Shown here piece by piece: positions 31,385 through 38,941 of a DNA stretch of 46,142 nucleotides. How positions within the stretch are numbered: the first letter of the stretch is position 1; the number at the start of each line of letters is the position of its first letter. A model generated the notes under the pieces. The model was given only the letters and a program-made list of their open reading frames with translations. It searched no databases and had not been told where the DNA came from. Made by a program: the position numbers and the translations under genes. Source of the stretch: a bacterium (GTDB lineage Bacteria; Patescibacteriota; Microgenomatia; Daviesbacterales; UBA10151); contig JAJYIE010000008.1 of assembly GCA_021790255.1 (NCBI GenBank), forward strand, positions 1-46,142, written 5' to 3'.

Positions 31385-32486
31385 TTATAAGGCCAGCTAT
31401 TTCTTTCTTAAACCTTTCCTTGGAAAACTTTTCTGCTTGTTTGTGGCAGTCTTCTTCTTTAAATTTTCCGGGCTCAAAGTTTTGTAAAATCTCCTCCAGT
31501 TCCTTCTCTGTTTTAAAGAACAGCCCGGTTTTGCCCGCAATAACCGTTTCTTTAAAACCACCCGCTAGCCTTGCCACCACCGGCGTGCCACAGGCCTGGC
31601 TTTCCACCGGGACAATACCAAAATCTTCATCTTCTGATGCCACAATGGTCGCCTTAGCTTTGGTAAAAAGCTCCGGCAGTTTCTCATCCGGCACCGGCCC
31701 CAAGAATTCCACATTCGGGCCGGCTATTTTTTTTAGTTCCTCCAACTGCGGCCCCCCGCCTGCCACTTTTAGGGGAACGCCTGCTGCGCTGCATACCTTC
31801 ACGATCACCTCAATCCCCTTCCCCTTAACCATCCTGCCCACTGATAAGAAGTAATCCTCTCTTTTTCCTTGATACTTGATACTTGATACTTGATACCCTT
31901 CCACATCCACCGGCGGATAAATCACTACAGAGTCCCTCCGGTAAAACTTTTTAATTCTCTCGGCAACATTTCGTGAGTTGGCAACTAAAATATCCGGCCG
32001 CTGGGAGATTTCAAAATCATAAATGCGCAGGAAATGGTTAATTAGAGCTCCTCCCAGCCGGGTATACCATTTTTTTTGATAATCAAACATGGTGGTATAA
32101 CCATAAAGATAACGCGGCGGTGTGTGAATATAACTTATGTGTAAAGTTTCCGGTTTAGTAATAACAGCTTTAGAGAAATAGACAGCTGACGAGGAAGAAA
32201 TTACTAAATCATAGCCGGATAAATCAAAGCTTTCAAACATCATCGGGGCAAAAACCCGAAAAGGAGATAAGAGCCTGTGGGTAAAAGGCATCTTTTGAAA
32301 CCATGAGGTGTAAATTACCCAGTTTTTAAAATCAGCGGCATGTAAACCCAACCCCGCCGGATCATAGTAGGCCGTGTACAAAGGTGCATTAGGGAAAATC
32401 CCATGCAAAACTTCCAGTACCCTTTCCGCGCCCCCGTACTCTTTTAAGTAGTCATGTGTCAGAGCAACATTTAAATTGTTTCTCAT
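31359..32486 (-). CDS. family 4 (GT-B) glycosyltransferase
   Basis: The 375-residue protein begins VALTHDYLKEYGGAERVLEVL, the acceptor domain with the GGAE loop, then YIHTPPRYLYG. The donor domain holds LSVGRMVKGKG and SEDEDFGIVPVESQACGTPVV (E-x7-E motif). The WcaA/mannosyltransferase-like type is likely, but the sugar cannot be told. Residues SSIKYQ and the preceding YQV, just before KREDYFLSVGR at the domain linker, are encoded by four perfect copies of a 7-base repeat (31869-31896). The start overlaps the stop of the preceding GT4 gene (ATGA), so the two are coupled. Confidence 0.9.
   Translation of the reverse strand: MRNNLNVALTHDYLKEYGGAERVLEVLHGIFPNAPLYTAYYDPAGLGLHAADFKNWVIYTSWFQKMPFTHRLLSPFRVFAPMMFESFDLSGYDLVISSSSAVYFSKAVITKPETLHISYIHTPPRYLYGYTTMFDYQKKWYTRLGGALINHFLRIYDFEISQRPDILVANSRNVAERIKKFYRRDSVVIYPPVDVEGYQVSSIKYQGKREDYFLSVGRMVKGKGIEVIVKVCSAAGVPLKVAGGGPQLEELKKIAGPNVEFLGPVPDEKLPELFTKAKATIVASEDEDFGIVPVESQACGTPVVARLAGGFKETVIAGKTGLFFKTEKELEEILQNFEPGKFKEEDCHKQAEKFSKERFKKEIAGLINENIKKTI
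31869..31896. repeat. 7-base tandem repeat, 4 perfect copies, inside a glycosyltransferase gene
   Basis: TTGATAC is repeated four times without mismatch. Since 7 is not a multiple of 3, each copy is translated differently (YQVSSIKYQ on the minus strand), and no stop codon arises in this frame. Confidence 0.9.
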
Positions 32487-33598
32487 ATTAGGCTCCTATA
32501 TATCCTTTCCAACCTACTTGCCAGTTTTACTTCCGTAAACGCCGCAGCATCAAGCTTAGCCTTTTTACCCAAACTTTTTCGCAAAGAGGCGCTCTTTATT
32601 AATCTTACCAAAGCCGCTGCCAGTTCGTCACTGTCTCCGGGTTTTACAAGCAGGCCGTTTTTACCGTCTCTGATAAACTCCGCTGTGCCACCGCTGTCAG
32701 TAGCTATAATCGGCAAGCCGGTCAAAGCTGCCTCAATCACGTTAGTTGCAAAAGGTTCTGGATCTTGCGAGGGCAGTACAAAAATATCCAGTGATTGGTA
32801 AATCAGAGGGCGCTTCTCAATAAAACCCGCCATTTTTACCCGGTGTTCCAGTTTATATTGATATTTTTTAATCTGCTTTCTTAAAAGTCCTTCCACGCAA
32901 CCTGGCTGGCCCTTACCGCTGCCGAAAAGCACCAGCTTAACCCTCGAATCAGCGATTTTAGACACCGCTTCCACTAAAACTTGCGGACCCTTCCATCCAA
33001 CCAGCCTTCCCGCATAACCGATTACTATATCACTTGCGTCTATCCCCAATCCTTTTTTAAGCTGCGCAGCTTCTCCCTTTTTTACAGAGGCCAGCTGGTC
33101 TTTCATATCCGACCCCAGGTAAACCACTTCCCACTTCTTTTCTCCTCCGTAATATTCAGCAACCGAGCGGGAAACAGCCAGGATTTTATCAGCCCTGGTG
33201 GAAAATATCTTCATCAGCCAGCGAGGGTAATCATAATCACGGACATAGCTGATTAACCGGAAGTCGCCCTTCGCCATAGCTGCCACAATTAGCGCCCGGG
33301 TAGTATTGGCCACTACTATTTCCGGCTCCAAAAACTTTACCAGCGCCCTAAATTGCTGAACTGAGTTTCCCAGTTGCTTGAGTTTTGGCAGTTCTATCTT
33401 TTTGAGTTGCTCAAAGTCAATCCGGTAAATGGGAACGTTGCAGTTGTGATAAATTGAGTCATACTTCGAGGATTTGGCGATGGTAAGAAACGGCTGAAAA
33501 CGGTCCTGATCCAGGCACTTTAAATGAGAAGCCAGACAAATCTGGGCTCCACCGGGAAAAGGCGTATGGTCAACAAAAAGAATCTTGGTCTTTTTCAC
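32483..33598 (-). CDS. family 4 (GT-B) glycosyltransferase
   Basis: The protein has 371 residues from GTG 33598. A TG-extended TACAAT box (33605-33613) puts the transcript start at this codon, so the longer reading from 33649 is unlikely. The acceptor domain starts KILFVDHTPFPGGAQICLASHL; the donor domain has GYAGRLVGWKGPQVLVEAV and DPEPFATNVIEAALTGLPIIATDSGG (E-x7-E). It forms a two-gene unit with the next GT4 gene through a 4-base overlap. Probably adds sugars to a surface glycan or glycolipid; the specificity is unknown. Confidence 0.9.
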   Translation of the reverse strand: MKKTKILFVDHTPFPGGAQICLASHLKCLDQDRFQPFLTIAKSSKYDSIYHNCNVPIYRIDFEQLKKIELPKLKQLGNSVQQFRALVKFLEPEIVVANTTRALIVAAMAKGDFRLISYVRDYDYPRWLMKIFSTRADKILAVSRSVAEYYGGEKKWEVVYLGSDMKDQLASVKKGEAAQLKKGLGIDASDIVIGYAGRLVGWKGPQVLVEAVSKIADSRVKLVLFGSGKGQPGCVEGLLRKQIKKYQYKLEHRVKMAGFIEKRPLIYQSLDIFVLPSQDPEPFATNVIEAALTGLPIIATDSGGTAEFIRDGKNGLLVKPGDSDELAAALVRLIKSASLRKSLGKKAKLDAAAFTEVKLASRLERIYRSLI

Positions 33599-33604
33599 CC
33601 ATGA

Positions 33605-33613
33605 ATTGTACCA
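33605..33613 (-). promoter_or_regulatory. extended -10 promoter for the two-gene GT4 operon
   Basis: TGG precedes TACAAT (33605-33610) on the minus strand. The start coincides with GTG 33598. Confidence 0.6.
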
Positions 33614-33618
33614 AAAAT

Positions 33619-33744
33619 TTACTTCCTTGCTACCAGACTTTCCAAGCACTGGCGGTCTTTGTCCGTAGTCACCCGGTCCCGGCCGTCTTGCAGATAGCTG
33701 TCTTTGGGGATATTACAGCCACTAGCCGAAAGATTAATTGCCAA
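33619..33744 (-). CDS. possible 41-residue protein
   Basis: A TTG-initiated frame between the EamA gene and the GT4 operon reads with ordinary protein-like composition (SASGCNIPKDSYLQDGRD and TTDKDRQCLESLVARK). It has no similarity I can name. Length alone is not significant. It could also be the relic of a lost gene. Listed because it fills the otherwise empty 120 bases. Confidence 0.2.
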   Translation of the reverse strand: MAINLSASGCNIPKDSYLQDGRDRVTTDKDRQCLESLVARK

Positions 33745-33770
33745 TTATTTCTTGGTAATATTTATTCATC

Positions 33771-34187
33771 TTAGCGGGCAATGAGAATTGCCCCGGCTAC
33801 CATCAGAAGTGTCCCTCCTATCTTGCCCCAGCTTAACCCTTCATGCAGAAATACCAATGCCAAAACCAGGGTAAATATCACTGACAGCCGGTCAATGGGG
33901 GCCACCCGCGATGCTTCCCCCAACTGCAGTGCCCGAAAGTAGGCCAGCCAGGATGCAGCTCCGGCCAGCGCTGAGAGTACTACAAAAACGAAGGTCTTGG
34001 AGGAAAATTGCGCCAGCTGGCCTGCTTTACCCTGGAACAAAACCACTACAAGCACAGTTACCGTCATAATAACCGTCCGGGCGGCCGTGGCCACATTAGA
34101 ATCAATCCCTGATACCCCAACTTTGCCAAAAACTGCCGTCAGAGCGGCAAAAAAAGCAGACATCAAAGCAAATATCAGCCAATCCAT
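33771..34187 (-). CDS. half-size EamA/DMT-family membrane protein
   Basis: The 138-residue protein has about five hydrophobic helices: WLIFALMSAFFAALTAVFGKVG, TVIMTVTVLVVVLF, FVFVVLSALAGAASWLAYFRALQLG, VIFTLVLALVFLHEG and GTLLMVAGAIL. This is one EamA repeat, whereas most drug/metabolite transporters have two fused repeats. It probably works as a homodimer exporting a small metabolite. An AAGG lies nine bases before the ATG, and a TATAAT (34221-34226, minus) lies upstream. Confidence 0.85.
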   Translation of the reverse strand: MDWLIFALMSAFFAALTAVFGKVGVSGIDSNVATAARTVIMTVTVLVVVLFQGKAGQLAQFSSKTFVFVVLSALAGAASWLAYFRALQLGEASRVAPIDRLSVIFTLVLALVFLHEGLSWGKIGGTLLMVAGAILIAR

Positions 34188-34198
34188 ACTACCTTCGG

Positions 34199-35301
34199 TT
34201 GAAAAACCTGTCTAAAAACGATTATATAGGAATTGGCGCAGAATACCAGTATTTCAAAAAGACAGCTATGGCCATAGGTGCAACAGAAGCTGCTGTTTCC
34301 GTTTTGCCTGAAAACAGCTTCTCCTCCCACATTGAGAAGAGCAGTTTTAACCATTTCTCCCTGATTGGATCTTTCCGCCAAACCGCTTACGAACGTTTAC
34401 CAGGGGAGGACTACCAGTTGCTTTCCCTCCCCCTTGATGAGCTGGATGAACCGTGCCGGTTAGACCCAAATGAAGACAACCCTTTCGTCTTAATGGAAAG
34501 CTCCGTCATGAAGGATACCTCGGCACTGAAGAACCCCTGGGCAAAGAGGTCAAACAAATCTTTATCGGCTCTCCTGATAAAATTTTCTCTGATTCCCTGC
34601 TTCTAGCCTATTCAAAGGAAAGGTTCAGACATCCGGAAAAGGAAATTGACCCTTCTGACGTTGCAGTGGCCCTTTTTCTGGCCGATTATTGGCATGGACA
34701 AGCCGACAGGATGTACCGGGCGGGCGATGTTAAGAGGTCAGGGGAAATCAAATTGGAAATTTTTTCCCAACTCCAAAAAAATATTTCCAAGTCGTTGGAA
34801 AAGCGTCTGCTTAACCCGGGTTTTGACAAAACCGAACAACAGCAGTTTGTTTTACAATCAGTCAACCAAGCGCTGGAATTAGACCAATTATCCGGCAGGG
34901 AATTTCCAGACTGGGCAGCCAGATCACAGCGGAGTAGTGAATATGCCAGAGCGGTGAGGGAACGTTTCGATGCTGCCAGCAATAAAATTATCGATATTGC
35001 TGCTCATGTCCGGCTGGATTCTCATTCGGGCAAAGCCAGAGAATGGGAGGGTGAGGCATTTAAATTATTCCCCGGTTTTTTTATTACTGAAGACGGCAAC
35101 CACGATTCTCTCCGGTGTGAATGCACTCCGGAAGCGATAGTTACTCAAATCTGGCGCCACCCCGGAGTAATTCCCACCGGAACCATGGATGAGATGTTCA
35201 CTAAGCTAACCGGCCATCTGGTAACCCACTACCAGGATTTCCTGGAAGCCCATAAGCCTCAAAAGTGGTGGGGTGAGGTAGTCAGAGAATATTCCCGGTA
35301 G
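34199..35301 (+). pseudogene. unrecognised protein gene split by a one-base frameshift
   Basis: Two open frames join if one base is added near 34480 (the CCCTTTCG stretch). The first gives GAEYQYFKKTAMAIGATEAAV and DEPCRLDPNEDNP; the other continues FRLNGKLRHEGYLGTEEPLG, KEVKQIFIGSPDKIFSDSLL and on to WWGEVVREYSR at 35301. The second frame is open but lacks an early start, which supports one original gene of about 365 residues. No family is recognised. The C-terminal half is helical with His, Asp and Cys residues (HVRLDSHSGK, DGNHDSLRCEC) that could form a metal site. The start is uncertain (TTG 34199 or ATG 34268). It may be a real pseudogene or a sequence error. Confidence 0.65.
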
Positions 35302-35307
35302 TGAACA

Positions 35308-35316
35308 TGGTATAAT
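35308..35316 (+). promoter_or_regulatory. extended -10 promoter of the HicB-like gene
   Basis: TGG precedes TATAAT (35311-35316). The predicted start near 35323 is three bases from ATG 35326. Confidence 0.65.
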
Positions 35317-35325
35317 AGGCTCCGG

Positions 35326-35595
35326 ATGAAAGAGTTGGAAGTAACCGTTTTGCTTAAAAAATCCCCTGAGGATTCCAAATGGTTTGTCTCAGTACCGTCT
35401 ATTCCCGGCTGCCACAGCGAAAGTAATAATCAGGCAGAGGCGGAGCTGCTGATAAAGCCGGTAATCGAGTACTTTACCGAAAACAATCCCCGGCTGGTTT
35501 CACGGCTGGAGCACGACCAGAAGTCAGAGTATGTCGTAAAAAAATTAAGAATCGGGCTTCCGGCCCACCCACCCGACCGCTACCCCGACAGTTAA
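35326..35595 (+). CDS. HicB-like protein without a HicA partner
   Basis: The 89-residue protein reads EVTVLLKKSPEDSKWFVSVP followed by SIPGCHSESNNQAEAELLIK, the pattern of the HicB partial RNase H-like fold (strand, SVPSIPGC, helix). The usual C-terminal DNA-binding helix is absent or replaced by a short basic tail. No HicA-like mRNA interferase is upstream or downstream: the neighbours are the frameshifted gene and a membrane protein. It could be an orphan antitoxin or a HicB-fold protein with another role. Leaderless by promoter position. Confidence 0.75.
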   Translation: MKELEVTVLLKKSPEDSKWFVSVPSIPGCHSESNNQAEAELLIKPVIEYFTENNPRLVSRLEHDQKSEYVVKKLRIGLPAHPPDRYPDS

Positions 35596-35631
35596 AACAT
35601 TTCCCCCGGGGTTTTGTTGTACAATTGGTAT

Positions 35632-36543
35632 ATGCTCGTTAAAAAGGTTGTTTTTGCCCTGCCTTTTCTTCTTCTGCTGCTTCTTTCATACCAAAGTCTA
35701 CAAAGCATCTTGGCTCATCCCGAGGTAATTTTTTCACTGGAAGTTTCCAGTTTACTGCACACATTAACTGCCACTTTTTTACTGACAGCATTTATGATTT
35801 TTTCCCTCCTTTTCTTCACCATCTTTGTTACATTTGCTCCCAAGTGGGAATACATTACCCCGGCAGTTTTACTGGCCGTCTCTACTCCCCTGGTCTTATT
35901 TGCTCCTCCTATTTCGCTGATTTTATCTTTGGGCTCGTTGATAGTCCTGATGGTCGGAGCTTTCCTGCTCAAGTCTGAGTTAAACAGCCGCCTAAATTTT
36001 CACCCAACCATCCTGCTCTCCCCGATTACCCAAACAGCCACCCTAATTTTGCTGGTATTTTCATTGGCTTATTACCAGGATTCTTCAAATCCGGCTGCCG
36101 CCTGGAAGCTGGAAGTTCCCGCTTCCCTGGTTAATTTAAGCCTAAAACTAGCCCAGCCTTCTGCATCTACTCCCACCCCAAGCCAAAAGACCATTCCTCC
36201 GGCCACCCTGGAGTATCTGAAGCAAAGCCCGGAGTTGTTAAGGCAGTATGTGCTTGACCAGCCAGTGCTGGAACAGGTTACGCAGGCGCCGGCAAAAAGT
36301 CTTAACCAGCAGGAAATCATCCGGGCATCTCTCAATAAACAGCTCCAAAGTTTTATCAGCCCCTACCAAAAATACATACCGGCAGTTGCCAGCCTGGTAG
36401 TATTTTTAACCCTAGAATTTTTTGTTTATCTGTTGACTATACCGCTATTCTTATGTCTGTGGTTTGTTTTCCTGATTTTAAGAGTCACTCATTTTGCCCA
36501 TTACGAAACGGAGATGCGGGAAGCAAAAAAGTTGGTAGTGTAG
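35632..36543 (+). CDS. unrecognised multi-pass membrane protein
   Basis: The protein has 303 residues from ATG 35632. This start is chosen because a TACAAT box (35620-35625) puts the transcript start at that codon. Hydrophobic helices lie at the N-terminus (VVFALPFLLLLLLSY), in the middle (two to four between about 45 and 150) and at the C-terminus (AVASLVVFLTLEFFVYLLTI and FLCLWFVFLILRV). A soluble, Pro/Ser/Gln-rich loop of about 100 residues (QPSASTPTPSQ to SPYQKY) lies between, probably outside the membrane. No family recognised and no operon partner. Confidence 0.7.
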   Translation: MLVKKVVFALPFLLLLLLSYQSLQSILAHPEVIFSLEVSSLLHTLTATFLLTAFMIFSLLFFTIFVTFAPKWEYITPAVLLAVSTPLVLFAPPISLILSLGSLIVLMVGAFLLKSELNSRLNFHPTILLSPITQTATLILLVFSLAYYQDSSNPAAAWKLEVPASLVNLSLKLAQPSASTPTPSQKTIPPATLEYLKQSPELLRQYVLDQPVLEQVTQAPAKSLNQQEIIRASLNKQLQSFISPYQKYIPAVASLVVFLTLEFFVYLLTIPLFLCLWFVFLILRVTHFAHYETEMREAKKLVV

Positions 36544-36653
36544 AGCTGGAGTCCGCTAACTATTTTATGAAAGTTCCGCTTTACCAACGCTGCCGGTGGT
36601 TAAATTTAGCTATTCCAAGGCCGTGTCTTTGAAAAATTCTCTTTCTGTCATAA

Positions 36654-38897
36654 TCAGATTTTCAGCTTTTCCATCTCGCCCCAATTTTTACCCGCCTTCA
36701 CCTCAGCAATCACCGGTACAGAAAGTTCCAGAGCGTGCTCCATTTTGTCCTTGACCATCTTAGCTGTTTCTTCCACCTCATTCGGATTACATTCAAACAA
36801 AAGCTCGTCATGGACCTGGAGGATCATTTGGCACACAGCTCGTGGCGCGTGGCGCGTGGTTTTTTTACCATCTACATCTCTCCCTTCACCTCCCCCAAGC
36901 TCCTTATCTATTTCCACCATTGCTTTTTTGATCATATCCGCTGCCGTACCCTGTACCGAGTGGTTAACAGCTGCCCGCTCTCCAAAGGCCCGGAACGCCC
37001 GGTTAGGGGATGTAAGCTCCGGAATATATCTTTTTCTGCCCCATAGAGTCTTCGCAAAACCGTTCTTGATCGCCTCCTCCAGCGTCCTTGCCATCCAAGC
37101 CTTCACCCGCGGGAACTGTTCAAAATATTCTTCAATATACGCTTTGGCTGTGACGTAATCTACGTCCAGCTGACGGGATAGTGCGCGTGCTCCCTGGCCG
37201 TAAAGGGTGGCAAAGTTCATCGTTTTGCCCACCATCCGCTGGTACTTGCTTACCTCAAGAACCGGCACTTTGAATATCTTGGCAGCCGTGGCAGCATGAA
37301 TATCCACCCCTTCAGCAAAAGCCTTCTTTAGACCAGGATCGTCGGCAAGGTGAGCCATAATTCGCAGCTCAATCTGCGAATAATCCGCAGCCAGCAAAAC
37401 TTTACCTTTGGGGGCAATAAAAGCCTTACGGATATCCGAACCCAGGGTGCCTTTAACGGGTATGTTCTGCAGATTCGGACCCTGCGAGCTGACCCGGCCG
37501 GTGGCCGCTCCTTCCACATTAAAGGTGGAATGAATCCGTCCGTCTTCCCCCACAAAGCGCGGCAGGGCATCAATATAGGTGGAAATCAGCTTAAACAGCT
37601 GGCGGTATTCTAAAATCAGCGATACCACCGAATTGGATTCATACAGTTCGTGAAGTGACTCTTCGTCAGTGGAACGGCCGGTGCGGGTTTTTTTAATAAC
37701 CGGCAATTTTAGTTCATCAAATAAAACCACAGCCAGCTGTTTAGGGCTGTTGAGGTTAAAATTGTGGCCGACCCGGGCGAAGATATCTTTTTCAATCTCC
37801 GCCAACCGTTTTTTAAGCTGCACACCAAGATGTTTTAACAATTTTTGGTCAACTAACACTCCGGTTTTGGTCATCTGCTGTAAGATTGATTCAACCTGGT
37901 GATCAAGATCAGTAGTAGAGAGTTGAGTGCGAGTAGTAGATTGTGGGCTCCCCGTTGTTTTTCTGACTGGGCCATCTTTAGTCATTCTGGCTTGTCCAGA
38001 ATCTGATTCTGGAATGGCTGCGCTCTCCAGAATGATACCTGGTATTCTCTGAATCAGACTTCTAAATTCCAGCTCCTCAAAAAGCTTTTTGACTTTCTCC
38101 CGGTCAAAATCATGCACCCTGCAGGCATAAAGGTTCAACTTCACTGGGATTTCCGTTTCCAGTGTAGCCAGTTTCTTACTCAAAAAAGCGCTGTCTTTGC
38201 CTATCTCAAGAAGACCCCGCAACCTTTCCGGCATCTCTTTTAAGTTTTTGTAAACTTTTTCCAGGGTTGTGTATTGCTGGATCAGTTTGGTCGCTGTAAC
38301 CTCCCCAATCCCGGGCACTCCCGGAATATTGTCCGAAGCATCCCCTGCCAAACCTTTAAAGTCTACTAAACTTTTCGGGTCAAAGCCGAAGCGGGCAGCA
38401 AACTCTTCTTCCCCGTAAAGCCCGACGTCGTTGATGGTTTTTTTGGGCATTAAAACTTTAACCCGCTTATCAATAAGCTGCATAATATCCCGGTCGCCGG
38501 TCAGGATAATAATATCCAAAGCCTTCTCTTTTTTCTCCGCTTGTTTGGCCAGCGCCCCAACCAAATCGTCCGCCTCAAACCCCGGCATTTTATACTCCGG
38601 GATATTTAGAGCTTTTGTGACCTCAAAAACCCGCTCATATTGGACAGTCAAATTCTCGTCAGCCGGACCCCGGTTGGCTTTATAACTTTCGTATTGGGTA
38701 TGGCGAAAGGTTGGGGCTTTCATATCCCAGGTCACTGCGAGATAATCCGGGTGAAGCTCTTCAACTGCCTTAAGAAGCATCGAGGTAAAACCATACACAG
38801 CGTTGACTAACTCACCTTTTGAGGTCGTCAGAAGGGGTGTGGCATGGAAAGCCCGGTGCAATAAGGCATTGCCATCAACCAAAACTAATCTTTTCAT
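36654..38897 (-). CDS. polA: DNA polymerase I lacking the 3'-5' exonuclease domain
   Basis: The 747-residue protein has an intact 5' nuclease domain (VDGNALLHRAFHATP, GFEADDLVGAL, ILTGDRDIMQLI, GLAGDASDNIPGVPGIG), residues 1 to about 290. The polymerase domain resumes near residue 325 (TGVLVDQKLLKHLGVQL) and contains GATGRVSSQGPNLQNIP, the catalytic DYSQIELR, the O-helix KTMNFATLYG and VHDELLFE. The region that forms the proofreading domain in E. coli Pol I is replaced by a linker of about 35 residues. This linker, SGQARMTKDGPVRKTTGSPQ followed by STTRTQLSTTD, is encoded by repeats. Another heptad array (36841-36861) gives TTRHAPRAV near the C-terminus. Gap filling and primer removal should be possible, but not proofreading by this enzyme. 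A TG-extended TAGAAT box lies just upstream of the ATG. Confidence 0.95.
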   Translation of the reverse strand: MKRLVLVDGNALLHRAFHATPLLTTSKGELVNAVYGFTSMLLKAVEELHPDYLAVTWDMKAPTFRHTQYESYKANRGPADENLTVQYERVFEVTKALNIPEYKMPGFEADDLVGALAKQAEKKEKALDIIILTGDRDIMQLIDKRVKVLMPKKTINDVGLYGEEEFAARFGFDPKSLVDFKGLAGDASDNIPGVPGIGEVTATKLIQQYTTLEKVYKNLKEMPERLRGLLEIGKDSAFLSKKLATLETEIPVKLNLYACRVHDFDREKVKKLFEELEFRSLIQRIPGIILESAAIPESDSGQARMTKDGPVRKTTGSPQSTTRTQLSTTDLDHQVESILQQMTKTGVLVDQKLLKHLGVQLKKRLAEIEKDIFARVGHNFNLNSPKQLAVVLFDELKLPVIKKTRTGRSTDEESLHELYESNSVVSLILEYRQLFKLISTYIDALPRFVGEDGRIHSTFNVEGAATGRVSSQGPNLQNIPVKGTLGSDIRKAFIAPKGKVLLAADYSQIELRIMAHLADDPGLKKAFAEGVDIHAATAAKIFKVPVLEVSKYQRMVGKTMNFATLYGQGARALSRQLDVDYVTAKAYIEEYFEQFPRVKAWMARTLEEAIKNGFAKTLWGRKRYIPELTSPNRAFRAFGERAAVNHSVQGTAADMIKKAMVEIDKELGGGEGRDVDGKKTTRHAPRAVCQMILQVHDELLFECNPNEVEETAKMVKDKMEHALELSVPVIAEVKAGKNWGEMEKLKI
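36841..36861. repeat. 7-base tandem repeat, 3 copies, inside polA
   Basis: CGTGGCG, CGTGGCG, CGTGGTT lie head to tail in a variable loop of the polymerase domain, in frame. Confidence 0.75.
37911..38033. repeat. heptad array and inverted repeats in the polA linker
   Basis: AGTAGTA, GAGAGTT, GAGTGCG, AGTAGTA, GATTGTG (37911-37945) are consecutive heptamers. Next comes ATTCTGG-CTTGT-CCAGAAT (37984-38002), a perfect 7-bp stem, with more TTCTGG/CCAGAA copies to about 38033. The whole stretch encodes the linker that replaces the exonuclease domain. Confidence 0.6.
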
Positions 38898-38941
38898 AGA
38901 TAGGTGAATTCTAGCACGAAGGGGGTGACTTTTCTAACCCA

